Origin: Paenibacillus helianthi
Lineage (GTDB): Bacteria > Bacillota > Bacilli > Paenibacillales > Paenibacillaceae
Assembly (NCBI RefSeq): GCF_001909055.1
Contig: NZ_LVWI01000042.1
Location: 44,708-108,707, forward strand
DNA: 64,000 bases
Direction: 5' to 3'
The translations under genes were made by a program, and so were the position numbers. Positions 54,573 through 63,602 of this stretch are shown here, in pieces (positions within the stretch are counted from its first letter, which is position 1; every line of letters begins with the position of its first letter). The notes beneath the pieces are model-generated. The model was not told where the DNA came from. It made no database searches and saw only the letters and a program-made list of their open reading frames with translations.

Positions 54573-54604
54573 AGACACTCCCTAATAGATATCAGGGAGT
54601 GTCT
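54573..54604 (-). terminator. Terminator after the formate/nitrite channel gene
   Basis: On minus, AGACACTCCCT pairs with AGGGAGTGTCT and is followed by TTTTTG. Confidence 0.75.
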
Positions 54605-54639
54605 GTATAACCATCCAGCCCATGCGGACCGCTAGTATT

Positions 54640-55467
54640 TTATGCGTGTTTTTTCACACCGGCAGCAGAAATACCTTCCACCGATTGAATAGCCGCTGGC
54701 GCTTTGCGCAGGTAAGCCATCCAGTATGCAAAAGCGACGAAGATGGCGCCGCCTGTCAGGTTGCCCAGCCAGACCGGAGCGAAATTGCCGAAATACTGCG
54801 ACCAGGTAAAGTGACCTTCAAAAATAGCAGCAGGGATAAGGAACATGTTAGCTACAACGTGCTGGAAGCCGATAGCTACAAACGCCATGGTCGGAAACCA
54901 GATCCCGAGGATTTTACCACTGAAATTATCCGCTCCGTAAGAGAGCCATACCGCCAGGGCAACGAGCCAGTTACAACCGATACCGGAAACAAAGGCCTGC
55001 AGGAAGGTAGCATCAATCTTGTGTCCGGCCATATCCACCAGTTTATCCAGATACACGCCATCTGCAGTGAGGCCAACAACGTGGCCGAAGAAATAAGCGA
55101 CGAACAAGGCACCGGCGAAATTACTGATTGTAATCAGCACCAGATTCTTGAACATTTCCCATAGCGAAATCTTCTTCGCCATAAAAGCTAGCGGCACAGC
55201 CATCATATTACCGGTCAGCAGTTCCCCTCCGGCCAGCAGCACCAGGATCAGACCTACCGGGAACACGGAAGCGCCAATAAAGTTAGCGATAGAGCCCCAT
55301 TCCTTCGGTGCGCCTGCGATAACGCGAATGTCCAGCAAAAATCCGAGCGCGATGAACGCTCCCCCCAAGAAGCCAAGAATAAGTACGGTACTGAGTGAAT
55401 TATGCGCCTTCTTAATTCCGTTCTCTACCGTGACTTCGGCAATCCCCTGCGGTTTGTTATAAGCCAT
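54640..55467 (-). CDS. Formate/nitrite transporter (FocA/NirC family)
   Basis: This 275-residue membrane channel has six TM segments. Family marks are GGAFIALGFLLDI, LLAGGELLTGNMM, NLVLITISNFAGALFVAYF and FVAIGFQHVVANMFLIP. It moves formate or nitrite across the cytoplasmic membrane as a pentamer. The ATG at 55467 follows GAAGGGG. Its promoter carries FNR/CRP-type sites at -41.5 and -70.5, pointing to anaerobic activation. fhs nearby uses formate, so formate is the more likely substrate here. Confidence 0.93.
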   Translation of the reverse strand: MAYNKPQGIAEVTVENGIKKAHNSLSTVLILGFLGGAFIALGFLLDIRVIAGAPKEWGSIANFIGASVFPVGLILVLLAGGELLTGNMMAVPLAFMAKKISLWEMFKNLVLITISNFAGALFVAYFFGHVVGLTADGVYLDKLVDMAGHKIDATFLQAFVSGIGCNWLVALAVWLSYGADNFSGKILGIWFPTMAFVAIGFQHVVANMFLIPAAIFEGHFTWSQYFGNFAPVWLGNLTGGAIFVAFAYWMAYLRKAPAAIQSVEGISAAGVKKHA

Positions 55468-55512
55468 GATTCCTATCCCCTTCGAATTACTTAAAATTTG
55501 TTCCTTTATGCC

Positions 55513-55518
55513 ATTGTA
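55513..55518 (-). promoter_or_regulatory. -10 box of the formate/nitrite channel gene
   Basis: TACAAT on minus, with no good -35 at 17 nt. A weak -35 combined with an activator site centred at -41.5 fits a class II activated promoter. Confidence 0.45.
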
Positions 55519-55539
55519 GCGTGTCAACTAACACATTTA

Positions 55540-55555
55540 CGTGATAAATATCACT
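55540..55555. promoter_or_regulatory. FNR/CRP-type site at -41.5
   Basis: CGTGA-TAAATA-TCACT follows the TGTGA-N6-TCACA pattern of Bacillus Fnr sites. Its centre (55547.5) is 41.5 nt upstream of the start inferred from the -10 box. Confidence 0.5.
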
Positions 55556-55568
55556 CTTGTAAAAACTA

Positions 55569-55584
55569 AGTGAAAGTTTTCACT
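55569..55584. promoter_or_regulatory. Second FNR/CRP-type site, at -70.5
   Basis: AGTGA-AAGTTT-TCACT lies 29 nt from the first site, the same spacing seen between two sites at the nox promoter. Confidence 0.5.
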
Positions 55585-55692
55585 GACATGTCAAATTTAC
55601 CACAAAAGCATCCGCTGCGGAATATTTTTTATCTCAGAAGAGACGAATTCCCCATTTTCTGCAGGAGTCAACTTCCGTTACCCCAAAACAGC

Positions 55693-55724
55693 AAAAAGCC
55701 GGAGCCACAAAATCGGCTCCGGCT
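55693..55724 (-). terminator. Terminator after the NADH oxidase gene
   Basis: On minus, AGCCGGAGCC pairs with GGCTCCGGCT and is followed by TTTTTGC. Confidence 0.75.
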
Positions 55725-55743
55725 AAAGGGGGCAGCTTTAGGT

Positions 55744-57108
55744 TTAGACAGTTACGGTTTCTTTACGGGCAACTGTTGCAGGCAAGGCTTGAAGTCCCGC
55801 TGTATTCAAGAAATTCCAAGGCTTGTTGTAGTGCGGCTGGAAGAAGAAATCAATGAAGGCCAGCTGGTCTACAGTCATTTTATTCTGAATGCACACTGAC
55901 ACGGTATTGATCGACTGTGTCAGATCCATCTTGGACATGATCTGTGCGCCGAGAATGCGGCGGGTCGAGCGGTCATAGACCATTTTTAGCTGAACCTGCT
56001 CAAAGGTTGGCATGAACTCGGGACGATAGTTGTCGGTCAGCAGAACACTCTCGATATCCATTCCTTCTGCAATAGCGGCATCCTCTGTCAGCCCGGTTCC
56101 GGCAATATTATCTTCATAAATCTTTATTCCCGAAGTTCCCTGTGTACCCATGTATGGGATCGTCTGCGATACCAGGTTGCGGGCTACCAGTGTTCCCATG
56201 CGTACAGCGTTGGTGGCCAGCGGAATGTAAGCATGTTTGCCGGTTGGATTATAATGAATTGCACAGCTGTCACCGGCGGCATAGATGTCCGGAAGGCTGG
56301 TCTGCATATAGTCATTGACGATAATCGCGCCGTTAGGCAGCATATCCACCTTACCCTTCAGCAGTTCGGTATTCGGACGGAATCCGATACAGAGGATAAC
56401 CAGGTCGGTCTCATGCTCGCCTTTGCTAGTGATTACCTTGGTCACTTTGCCGTTCTCGCCAACAAACGAGCTAACCTTCTCGCCAAGTGCAAGAGTGATT
56501 CCGTGATCCTCCAGCGATTTTTGAATAGGAGTCGTGAATTCTTCATCCAGATATTTGCTCAGGATACGGTCCTCGCCGTCAATTAGCGTAACCTGTTTGC
56601 CATTCATTTGAAAAGCCTCCACCAGCTCGACTCCGATATACCCGGCACCGACAACAGTGATTCTGTCCACCTGCTGCGCTCTTTCGATGATGGTGTTGGA
56701 ATGATTGTAGTTCTTGGAGAGGAGAATACCGTCAAGCTCCATGCCCTCCAGCTTGGGAACAATCGGCCATGAGCCGGTAGTCATGATCAGCTTGTCATAG
56801 GAGTCATCGAATTCCTGGCCTGTCGCCAGATTGCGGGCACGCAGTGTTTTGCGGTCGGTATCAATCCCGATAACTTCGTGGCGCATGTTCGTCTTGACGC
56901 CAAGCTCCGCCAGCTTCTCCGGCGATGAGTAGAACAGGCCCTGCGGGTCTTTGATGACTCCACCCACATAAAGCGCGATCCCGCATGACAGGAAAGAAAT
57001 ATTATCATTGCGTTCATACACAGTAATCTCGGCATCCGGGTAAAGCTGGGCGGTATTGACGATTGCTGCGGTTCCGGCATGGGTACATCCTACGACTGCT
57101 ACTTTCAT
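55744..57108 (-). CDS. nox: NADH oxidase / CoA-disulfide reductase family flavoprotein
   Basis: This 454-residue FAD enzyme has a single redox Cys, C42, in FLSCGIALYVGG. It also has the FAD motif VVGCTHAGTAA (5-15), an NAD site VVGAGYIGVELVEA, and the second FAD motif DIYAAGDSCA. Relatives reduce O2 to water with NADH, or reduce CoA disulfide or peroxide, keeping NAD+ available. The ATG at 57108 follows GGAGGAGG; nine upstream codons in frame are unlikely to be used. Three FNR/CRP-type sites overlap its promoter, suggesting repression when oxygen is absent. Confidence 0.93.
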   Translation of the reverse strand: MKVAVVGCTHAGTAAIVNTAQLYPDAEITVYERNDNISFLSCGIALYVGGVIKDPQGLFYSSPEKLAELGVKTNMRHEVIGIDTDRKTLRARNLATGQEFDDSYDKLIMTTGSWPIVPKLEGMELDGILLSKNYNHSNTIIERAQQVDRITVVGAGYIGVELVEAFQMNGKQVTLIDGEDRILSKYLDEEFTTPIQKSLEDHGITLALGEKVSSFVGENGKVTKVITSKGEHETDLVILCIGFRPNTELLKGKVDMLPNGAIIVNDYMQTSLPDIYAAGDSCAIHYNPTGKHAYIPLATNAVRMGTLVARNLVSQTIPYMGTQGTSGIKIYEDNIAGTGLTEDAAIAEGMDIESVLLTDNYRPEFMPTFEQVQLKMVYDRSTRRILGAQIMSKMDLTQSINTVSVCIQNKMTVDQLAFIDFFFQPHYNKPWNFLNTAGLQALPATVARKETVTV

Positions 57109-57155
57109 GGTTTGTTCCTCCTCCAGATTGGGCATTTCATTTATTTGTGTTTGTA

Positions 57156-57171
57156 TGTGATTAATTTCACT
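57156..57171. promoter_or_regulatory. FNR/CRP-type site A at nox
   Basis: TGTGA-TTAATT-TCACT lies just downstream of the predicted nox transcription start (about 57175). Confidence 0.5.
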
Positions 57172-57181
57172 TTATGCGTTG

Positions 57182-57210
57182 ATTATATTGTGATTTTTCT
57201 CACATTACAA
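57182..57210 (-). promoter_or_regulatory. nox promoter
   Basis: On minus: TTGTAA (57210-57205), a 17-nt spacer, perfect TATAAT (57187-57182). Site B fills the spacer. Confidence 0.65.
57189..57204. promoter_or_regulatory. FNR/CRP-type site B at nox
   Basis: TGTGA-TTTTTC-TCACA is a perfect match to the TGTGA-N6-TCACA pattern, placed between the -35 and -10 boxes, a repressing position. A Rex repressor would recognise a related but longer TTGTGAA..TTCACAA pattern. Confidence 0.6.
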
Positions 57211-57217
57211 GTCTTTT

Positions 57218-57233
57218 TGTGATTTTTCTCACA
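57218..57233. promoter_or_regulatory. FNR/CRP-type site C at nox
   Basis: An exact copy of site B (TGTGA-TTTTTC-TCACA) 29 nt upstream, just beyond the -35 box. Confidence 0.6.
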
Positions 57234-57367
57234 TTGTTCACATTTGATGCAGATATATAGTCCCCGTATTTCCGGTGCGTCTGCATTAGTTTCTCCCCGG
57301 GCGAGCACATTATGTCTGGAGGGGAGAGGAAGGAGCAGGGAACCCTCAAGCCGGCAAACCGCGCAGC

Positions 57368-57408
57368 AAAGCCCCCATACTTCTGCTTAAGTCGCAGAGA
57401 TATGGGGG
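57368..57408 (-). terminator. Terminator after fhs
   Basis: AGCCCCCATA and TATGGGGGCT arms with an inner TTCTGC/GCAGAg stem, followed by TTTGC on minus. Confidence 0.65.
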
Positions 57409-57437
57409 CTGAAGTCTTGAATCAAGATGACTTTGAT

Positions 57438-59078
57438 TTATTCCAGGCCGTTAATAACGCCATCCTCGTCTACCTGTATACCCTCTGCCGCCGGTTTGGC
57501 CGGAAGTCCGGGCATAGTGACCATATTGCCGGTGATGACCACCGCAAAACCCGCTCCAAGCGACAGCGTAATATCGCGGACACCCATGGTGAAGCCTTCG
57601 GGTGCTCCCAGCAGTCTAGGCTGGTCCGAGAATGAGTATGGGGTCTTCGCCATACAAACCTGAAGCTGCTGCAGGCCAAGCTTCTCTATGATGTTCAGGC
57701 TGCGCTTCGCTGCCGGCGAGAAGGACACTTCCGCACCGTGGTAGATTTCGGTAACGATTTTATTGATTTTGGCCGGAATGTCCAAATTGTCCTCATACAA
57801 AGGAGCGAAAGCCGAGGGCTTACCTTCTCCCTGTTCCAAGAGCTTTTTCAGCTCCAGGGCGAGTTCAAGCCCCCCGGCGCTGCCTTCCGCCCATACTTTG
57901 GAGATGGCTGCCGGCACACCCAGACGGCGGCAAGCCTCCAGGACATCGTTAATCTCCGAAGGGGCGTCGCCCTCGAAGTGATTAAGCGCTACAAGCACCG
58001 GAACGCCGAATTTGCCCAAATTCTCAATGTGACGCTCCATGTTGGCAATACCGGAGAGCAATGCTGCCCGGTTGGTTGTGTACAGCTCATCTTTACGGAC
58101 ACCGCCATTGTATTTCAGCGATTTCACCGTCACTACCAGCACAGCTGCGGCGGGAGTGAGTCCGGCTTGGCGGCATTTAATATCCATGAACTTCTCTGCG
58201 CCCAGATCCGCACCGAACCCCGCTTCCGTCACTACCACATCCCCCAGCTTCAAGGCATAACGGGTACCGATTACACTGCTGCAGCCGTGCGCGATATTGG
58301 CAAACGGTCCGCCGTGCACGATCACAGGCGTCCCCTCCAGAGTCTGCACCAGATTAGGCTTCACGGCTTCCTTCAGCAGCGCAGCCATGGCTTCTACTGC
58401 TCCGATTTGCTTTGCCGTCACCGGCTGTCCCAACTGGTCATATCCGACCAGCATGCGGCTGAGCCGGTTTTTGAGATCGGTAAGATCATCGCATAGACAC
58501 AGTACGGCCATAATCTCTGAGGCCGTCGTGATCTGGAATCCGCTCTCCCGCACGGTACCGTTGCCATCGCCGAGGCCAGTCACAATGCTGCGCAGGCTGC
58601 GGTCATTCATATCCATTACGCGCTTCCAGACTATACGCTGAGGGTCAAGTCCCAGTGCATTGCCCTGGAAAATATGATTGTCGATCATAGCCGACAGCAG
58701 ATTATGCGCCGAAGTTACCGCATGTATATCGCCCGTAAAATGCAGGTTGATCTCGTCTGCCGGAACAATCTGTGCCTTGCCCCCTCCTGTTGCTCCACCC
58801 TTCATGCCCAGACATGGACCAAGGGATGGTTCACGCAGTGCAGCTACTGTCTTGATTCCCGCTGCGTTCAGCGCCTGGGAGAGTCCGATCGTCGTCAGCG
58901 TTTTACCTTCACCTGCCGGGGTCGGATTCACTGCAGTAACCAGCACCAGCTTTCCGTCCTGCTTGTGCTTAAGCTCGTCCCATAGAGATGGCGACAGCTT
59001 GCTTTTATATTTGCCGTACAGTTCCAGATGCTCTTCATGAATTCCTGCTGCCGATGCCACCTCTGTAATTAATCTCAT
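57438..59078 (-). CDS. fhs: Formate-tetrahydrofolate ligase
   Basis: This 546-residue cytoplasmic enzyme uses ATP to join formate to THF, giving 10-formyl-THF for purine and fMet synthesis. The P-loop is NPTPAGEGKTLTTIGLSQAL, followed by REPSLGPCLGMKGGATGGG and LHFTGDIHAVTSAHNLLSA. Length and all motifs are complete. The ATG at 59078 follows GGAGGG. With the formate channel and glyA it links formate to one-carbon metabolism. Confidence 0.97.
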   Translation of the reverse strand: MRLITEVASAAGIHEEHLELYGKYKSKLSPSLWDELKHKQDGKLVLVTAVNPTPAGEGKTLTTIGLSQALNAAGIKTVAALREPSLGPCLGMKGGATGGGKAQIVPADEINLHFTGDIHAVTSAHNLLSAMIDNHIFQGNALGLDPQRIVWKRVMDMNDRSLRSIVTGLGDGNGTVRESGFQITTASEIMAVLCLCDDLTDLKNRLSRMLVGYDQLGQPVTAKQIGAVEAMAALLKEAVKPNLVQTLEGTPVIVHGGPFANIAHGCSSVIGTRYALKLGDVVVTEAGFGADLGAEKFMDIKCRQAGLTPAAAVLVVTVKSLKYNGGVRKDELYTTNRAALLSGIANMERHIENLGKFGVPVLVALNHFEGDAPSEINDVLEACRRLGVPAAISKVWAEGSAGGLELALELKKLLEQGEGKPSAFAPLYEDNLDIPAKINKIVTEIYHGAEVSFSPAAKRSLNIIEKLGLQQLQVCMAKTPYSFSDQPRLLGAPEGFTMGVRDITLSLGAGFAVVITGNMVTMPGLPAKPAAEGIQVDEDGVINGLE

Positions 59079-59222
59079 GCCCTTATAAAACCCTCCTGCC
59101 GTTATTATCCTGCTTCATTCTGCCCTTTATTCCATTCCCCATGATGTACCTTATTCCTCTTCAAAGAATACAGGGTCTGTGAAAAGCGTCAAGGATAATT
59201 TTCATAAGCCGTAACTGAAAAA

Positions 59223-59259
59223 TCCCCCTAAACACAGCAAATGCCGTCATTCAGGGGGT
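59223..59259 (-). terminator. Terminator after the glutathione peroxidase gene
   Basis: On minus, CCCCCTGAATGACGGCA loops back to TAGGGGG and is followed by ATTTTTC. Confidence 0.6.
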
Positions 59260-59322
59260 GTAGGTATACATTCAATTAATAAAAGACAGCGAAGCGGCTA
59301 GGATTCGAAAAAAATGCGCATC

Positions 59323-59799
59323 TTAGAGCAGGGCTTCGATCTGTGCCTTCATGCCTTCCGGCGATTCCTTAGGCTCTACACGGGCTACCACATTACCGCT
59401 GCGGTCCACGAGGAACTTGGTGAAGTTCCATTGGATATCACTGCTCTCGCCATCACCCGGCTGCTGGCCCTTCAAATACTGAAAGAGCAGACTGGCATCC
59501 GGCCCGTTCACATCCACCTTGGCAAAAACAGGGAACTTCACGCCATAGTTAATTTGGCAGAACTCTTCCGCTTCTTCACTGGTTCCGGGCTCCTGTCCGG
59601 CAAATTGGTTGCAGGGAAAACCCAATACGACAAGCCCTTGGTCTCCGTATTGTTCATAGAGCTTTTGCAAATCCCCGTACTGTGGTGTAAGTCCGCATTT
59701 GCTGGCCGTGTTGGCAATCAGCAGCACCTTGCCTTCATAGTCCTTGAAAGGCACTTCTGTACCCGATGGTTTCACTCCGGCAAAACTGTAAATAGACAT
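59323..59799 (-). CDS. Glutathione peroxidase-family thiol peroxidase
   Basis: This 158-residue peroxidase has catalytic C35 (NTASKCGLTPQY), with Q65 in GFPCNQFAGQEPG and the Trp in WNFTKFLVDRSG. The second Cys of the alpha-2 helix region is C84-like in EFCQINYGV. As a Cys enzyme in a Bacillota it probably works with thioredoxin rather than glutathione (compare BsaA). The ATG at 59799 follows AAGGATGCAGA. Confidence 0.93.
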   Translation of the reverse strand: MSIYSFAGVKPSGTEVPFKDYEGKVLLIANTASKCGLTPQYGDLQKLYEQYGDQGLVVLGFPCNQFAGQEPGTSEEAEEFCQINYGVKFPVFAKVDVNGPDASLLFQYLKGQQPGDGESSDIQWNFTKFLVDRSGNVVARVEPKESPEGMKAQIEALL

Positions 59800-59913
59800 T
59801 CTGCATCCTTCCCTTCATCCGTGGATTGATCAACCGGCTATGCTCTGTAAGCCAACCTTTATCTTACCCTATTGCCGGAGGAATACAAAATAAAGGCATT
59901 GTGCCCGGACAAG

Positions 59914-60933
59914 CTAATGATCCCCTTCCGTTCGGGACAATCCGCAGGCATCTGCAATCAGCCGGAGAGATTTCAGCTTGTCCTCCAAGCCGTGCATCGG
60001 CATGGCGAACATAATCTCCTCGCAGCGGTATTCTTCCATGAGCGCAATAAACTGCTGCCGCACCTCCTCCGGCGATCCCAGGACCGTCCGCCTGCGGTTC
60101 TCCTCAATCCGAAAGCGGTCGTACGGTGTATAGGTGTAGTCCAGAGCGGTTTCTACTGAAGGTGTCCCTGTTGAGACATGGCCTTTCTCCAGCAGAACCA
60201 GCGACAAATCCATGCTGGCAGCCAGCCGGTCTGCTTCTGCGGAAGTCCCGGCACACACAGCAAACACCGATACCAGCGCCCGTGGAGCAGCGGCTGCGGG
60301 GGAGGGGTGGAAGCTGTTCTGAAAGGATTGGACCGTCTTCCCGCCTCCGTCACCATTAATGAATCTGGCATAGGCGAAGCGGGTGCCCAGCCTTGCGGCA
60401 AGATCGGCGCTGTCCCTGCTGGACCCGAGCAGCCAAAGCTCCGGTGCAGTGCTGACTTGCGGACTGGCCGCAAGCCCGGCAAAACGGTGTGCGGCATCCG
60501 GACCGCCGTACAGATAGCTGAGCAGATCCATGATCTGCAATTCGTAAAGTTCCGCACCGCCTGTCCGGTTCTCCTGAAGCGCTCTTACAGCAAGTGCCCC
60601 GCCTCCTGCAGCACTGCCCACCCCTAGATCGATGCGTCCGGGATATAGAGCTTCAAGTACGCGGAAATTTTCGGCTACCTTGTACGCGCTATAATGGGGG
60701 AGCAACACGGCTCCTGAACCAATGCGGATCGTTGAGGTTACTGCAGCCAGATGGGCCATCAGCACCTCGGGACTTGAACCGGCCAGTCCGCGTGCGGCAT
60801 GATGCTCGGAGACCCAGAAACGGTGATAGCCCAGCCTGTCAGCCTCTCTGGCAAGGCTTACGGTCTGGGCGATTGCCTCAGCGGGCGTGCAGCCCTCAGA
60901 GACGGGTGATTGATCCAAAATGCTTAATTTCAT
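59914..60933 (-). CDS. Luciferase-like monooxygenase (LLM) family oxidoreductase
   Basis: This 339-residue flavin-dependent TIM-barrel protein shows LSILDQSPVSEG, LGYHRFWVSEHHAARGLAGS and RIGSGAVLLPHYSAYKVAEN, with SPEEVRQQF near the end. It fits the MsnO8/YddN-type LLM group. The substrate is unknown. The ATG at 60933 follows TTGGAGATGC. Confidence 0.9.
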   Translation of the reverse strand: MKLSILDQSPVSEGCTPAEAIAQTVSLAREADRLGYHRFWVSEHHAARGLAGSSPEVLMAHLAAVTSTIRIGSGAVLLPHYSAYKVAENFRVLEALYPGRIDLGVGSAAGGGALAVRALQENRTGGAELYELQIMDLLSYLYGGPDAAHRFAGLAASPQVSTAPELWLLGSSRDSADLAARLGTRFAYARFINGDGGGKTVQSFQNSFHPSPAAAAPRALVSVFAVCAGTSAEADRLAASMDLSLVLLEKGHVSTGTPSVETALDYTYTPYDRFRIEENRRRTVLGSPEEVRQQFIALMEEYRCEEIMFAMPMHGLEDKLKSLRLIADACGLSRTEGDH

Positions 60934-61042
60934 AGACTGAGCATCTCCAAGTCAGGTAATAGGGGGTGATAACCATTGCTGTCTCCATTATATCATCCCG
61001 TTCCCCGCACCTTCACCATGATTTCCGGAGGCTCTCATTCGC

Positions 61043-61066
61043 AAAAAACCGCCCCGTACAGGGCGG
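61043..61066 (-). terminator. Terminator after the DUF3243 gene
   Basis: On minus, CCGCCC-tgtacg-GGGCGG is followed by TTTTTTGC. Confidence 0.75.
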
Positions 61067-61117
61067 AAATCTTCAAGCCCACACTTTGAGATGCCAGTGT
61101 AGCAGCATCTGCCCGGC

Positions 61118-61453
61118 TCACCGGGCCAGCTTCACCAGCATATGGGCCAGCCGGTGGCGTTCTTCCTTGCTGCCCACCTTCCACAGCTCCTGCAGCAGCT
61201 TCTCCTCGCTATTGCGCGGTTCTTCATGGTCAGCCAGATAGTCGGCTATTTTTTCCGCCGCCACCGCCAGCTGCTCTTCACCCAGACCGATTTTCCGAGC
61301 CAGATGAATACGCTTTCCTAAATAGGCCTTGAAATCCTCAAAATTGTTCAAAATGACTTCCTTCTGTTCCGGGTCAATCCGGTCCAGGGCTTCATTCACT
61401 TTGCCTAGCGCAACATTTCCGTCCTTATCTACAACATGATTATGCTCCGACAT
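61118..61453 (-). CDS. DUF3243-family protein
   Basis: This 111-residue charged, helical cytoplasmic protein belongs to DUF3243 (compare YmfJ of B. subtilis). Typical strings are NNFEDFKAYLGKRIHLARKI, GLGEEQLAVAAEKIADYLA and EEKLLQELWKVGSKEER. No function is known. The ATG at 61453 follows GAAGGGG. Confidence 0.85.
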   Translation of the reverse strand: MSEHNHVVDKDGNVALGKVNEALDRIDPEQKEVILNNFEDFKAYLGKRIHLARKIGLGEEQLAVAAEKIADYLADHEEPRNSEEKLLQELWKVGSKEERHRLAHMLVKLAR

Positions 61454-61647
61454 CTGAAATTCCCCTTCCGCTGGAAAATTCATGGTTTCCCACTACTTAA
61501 CCAAGGGTCAGACAGATGAATCAACGGGAGATGCTGCCTTCAATGGAAAAGGCAGCCACAGCATGGTCAGCAGGCGAGAACTTTTCCGCCAACCCCTAGT
61601 TCACAGAAAATACAGAGATACAGGCCGAACTTCGTCCCTTGCCCAAT

Positions 61648-63219
61648 CTAGACCGCACCTATGGACGGCCACTCCAGCTCAAAGCCGTTATTGCGCAGGC
61701 GGGTCTGGAAGCTGCTCAGCTGCTGGGGAGAATTCCGTACCTCACGGGGGGTGATCCCGTTATCCAGACAATATGCGGCTAGCATGCCAGCAGCCTCTCC
61801 AATGTTCCATTCCACCGGATGAAGCCGATAGCAGCCGTTGGTGATATGCGTGGTCCCAATGTCTTTGGCAGCAGCGATCAGGTTGTTCACCCGAATCGGG
61901 ATCAGCGCTCCCAGCGGAATCTGGAACGGCAGTGAAGGAATGTCGATAAAGGTCCGCAGCGCGGTGCTGGGGTGAAGATCAATCCGGTAACTGCCGATGC
62001 CAACCGTATCCGGGTATTTCTCAGCCCGGCCGTCCGGGCGGTCTGCCGGGCTCAGATGCTGCTCCAGGATGGTGAACTCCGCCCGGATTCGCCGTCCTTC
62101 CCGAATATACGGAGCTTGCGCAAGGCCATGCGGCGCCCCCGTAGCATCGGGGCGTGGACGCAAGCCGGGATAACCTATGCCGCCATCCTTGCGCGGCGCC
62201 TCCGTCTGCATCCAGTACAGCAAGGAAAGACTGAGCTGCTTCGCATGCTCCAGGTGGCGCTGCCTTTCCCCGGCAGAAACGTCAATAATCGACCCAAGCC
62301 AATAGTCATTCTGCGGCCAGTTGACCACACTGAGATCTGTCTTGTAGACCCCCGGCTGAAAATTACTGCGGTCCGCCAGTCTACGGTAAGTAAACAGCGG
62401 ATTCCCCCCCTCCTCCGGTAAGAGCACGTAGGTTACAGGCTTTTGCGTCGAAGGGGAAGGAACCGTCCAGCTGAGCTGCGGAGCAGGCCAAAAATCGGCC
62501 TGGTAGCTTCTCCAAAAGTTATATTCCCGCGGCTTGGCAATCGTATAATCCTCGCCCTCGGTATAGTCTACTGCCAGACAATGCGTAAACGCTTGAATAT
62601 CCTGCGGATCGGCCGGACCCGCAAGCGCATGCCTTTCCCCGGTCTCTGCAGCGGACTCGGCGCCCGTTACGTACTCTACGCCTGCCAGCGGCAGCACATC
62701 CCCTTCTTCAGTCGCATCCAAAAAGTAGCTGCCGGTCAGGACGAGCTTCTCCCCATCCTGACCGCATACGGTTACTGAAATCACATCATCGCCGTCTGTC
62801 TCTGCCCGCACGGGCTTGTATCCTGTCCATATCTGCAGCCGCCCGCTATGTACATAGGGGGCCAGCATATCCCGGAGTACAGCCAGCGCGGCACGCGGCT
62901 CATGAGAGAGCCGGCTGACCCAGGCATTTCCGGGATTGAGGGCCGCCCGGGCGCGCGCCTGCTCCGTGAGCGGGAATAATCTGCGGTAATAATCGCGCAC
63001 TGCATTGCGATAAGTCCGGTAGCTTGCCGTACAGCCCAACTGCTCGATCCACCGGTTCTCGTCAGGCGGCACCACCTGGCTGGTGAGCTGTCCGCCGATC
63101 CAATCATATTCCTCGGTCATTACTACCGACCGTCCTGATCTGGCAGCACCCAGAGCGGCCGCACAGCCTCCCGTCCCTCCGCCAATAATAACAACATCTG
63201 CCTGAATCTGCTTGGTCAT
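61648..63219 (-). CDS. FAD-dependent oxidoreductase (PF12831-like)
   Basis: This 523-residue flavoprotein has an N-terminal dinucleotide motif VVIIGGGTGGCAAALGAARS (9-28), then EEYDWIGGQLTSQVVPPDE, SYFLDATEEGDVLPLAGVEY and a C-terminal RVNNLIAAAKDIGTTHITNG resembling the second FAD motif. Relatives are found in sugar or xenobiotic gene sets; the substrate is unknown. No signal peptide. The ATG at 63219 follows GGAGGAGG. Confidence 0.87.
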   Translation of the reverse strand: MTKQIQADVVIIGGGTGGCAAALGAARSGRSVVMTEEYDWIGGQLTSQVVPPDENRWIEQLGCTASYRTYRNAVRDYYRRLFPLTEQARARAALNPGNAWVSRLSHEPRAALAVLRDMLAPYVHSGRLQIWTGYKPVRAETDGDDVISVTVCGQDGEKLVLTGSYFLDATEEGDVLPLAGVEYVTGAESAAETGERHALAGPADPQDIQAFTHCLAVDYTEGEDYTIAKPREYNFWRSYQADFWPAPQLSWTVPSPSTQKPVTYVLLPEEGGNPLFTYRRLADRSNFQPGVYKTDLSVVNWPQNDYWLGSIIDVSAGERQRHLEHAKQLSLSLLYWMQTEAPRKDGGIGYPGLRPRPDATGAPHGLAQAPYIREGRRIRAEFTILEQHLSPADRPDGRAEKYPDTVGIGSYRIDLHPSTALRTFIDIPSLPFQIPLGALIPIRVNNLIAAAKDIGTTHITNGCYRLHPVEWNIGEAAGMLAAYCLDNGITPREVRNSPQQLSSFQTRLRNNGFELEWPSIGAV

Positions 63220-63467
63220 TTCATTCCTCCTCCATAATTGAAAGAAAATGAGTGCTGTATTTCCCTGCCTCTAACTTATATGTAGTTTGGAATGATATTT
63301 TAACAACTTATATTTATAAGTGGGCTTAGAAACAGGCTGAAATTGTACATCGGCAGCTACAAAGATTGCTACAAAGCCTACTGGTCATGAACAGGACAGC
63401 GTAGCCGCTATATGATTTCTGATATATAGCGGCCTGGAGGGCCTTCATTAGATTTGGCGGCAAGTCC

Positions 63468-63602
63468 AAGTGGAAAAAGTGAACCTAATGCTGTCCCGTC
63501 CCACTACTGCGTAAGCGTTAATTGGAAAAAGGAAACCTAATCCGACCGATTTCCATCTTTTCAGATGAATTCGCTTAAATGAAGTCTACTTTTTCCAACT
63601 AT
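63468..63602. repeat. Degenerate repeats related to those at 10.9 kb
   Basis: The gene-free stretch 63220-63700 holds AAGTGGAAAAAGTGAACCTAAT-like units at 63468-63490 and 63520-63542 (52-nt step) and an inverted one at 63581-63602 (AGTCTACTTTTTCCAACT). The first matches the unit at 10869 (AGTGGAAAAAGTAAAACTAA). It lies next to the group II intron end. Confidence 0.6.

Noticed and set aside
57189..57233. Rex operators rather than FNR-type sites at nox
   Set aside because: The repeats fit TGTGA-N6-TCACA exactly but lack the extra A/T positions of the Rex consensus, and the focA-like promoter has an activator-type position. Rex is kept only as an alternative.
61533..61556. Terminator for the FAD oxidoreductase at GCTGCCTT...AAGGCAGC
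   Set aside because: It is a good 8-bp hairpin but lies more than 90 nt after the stop and has no T-run in the right direction.
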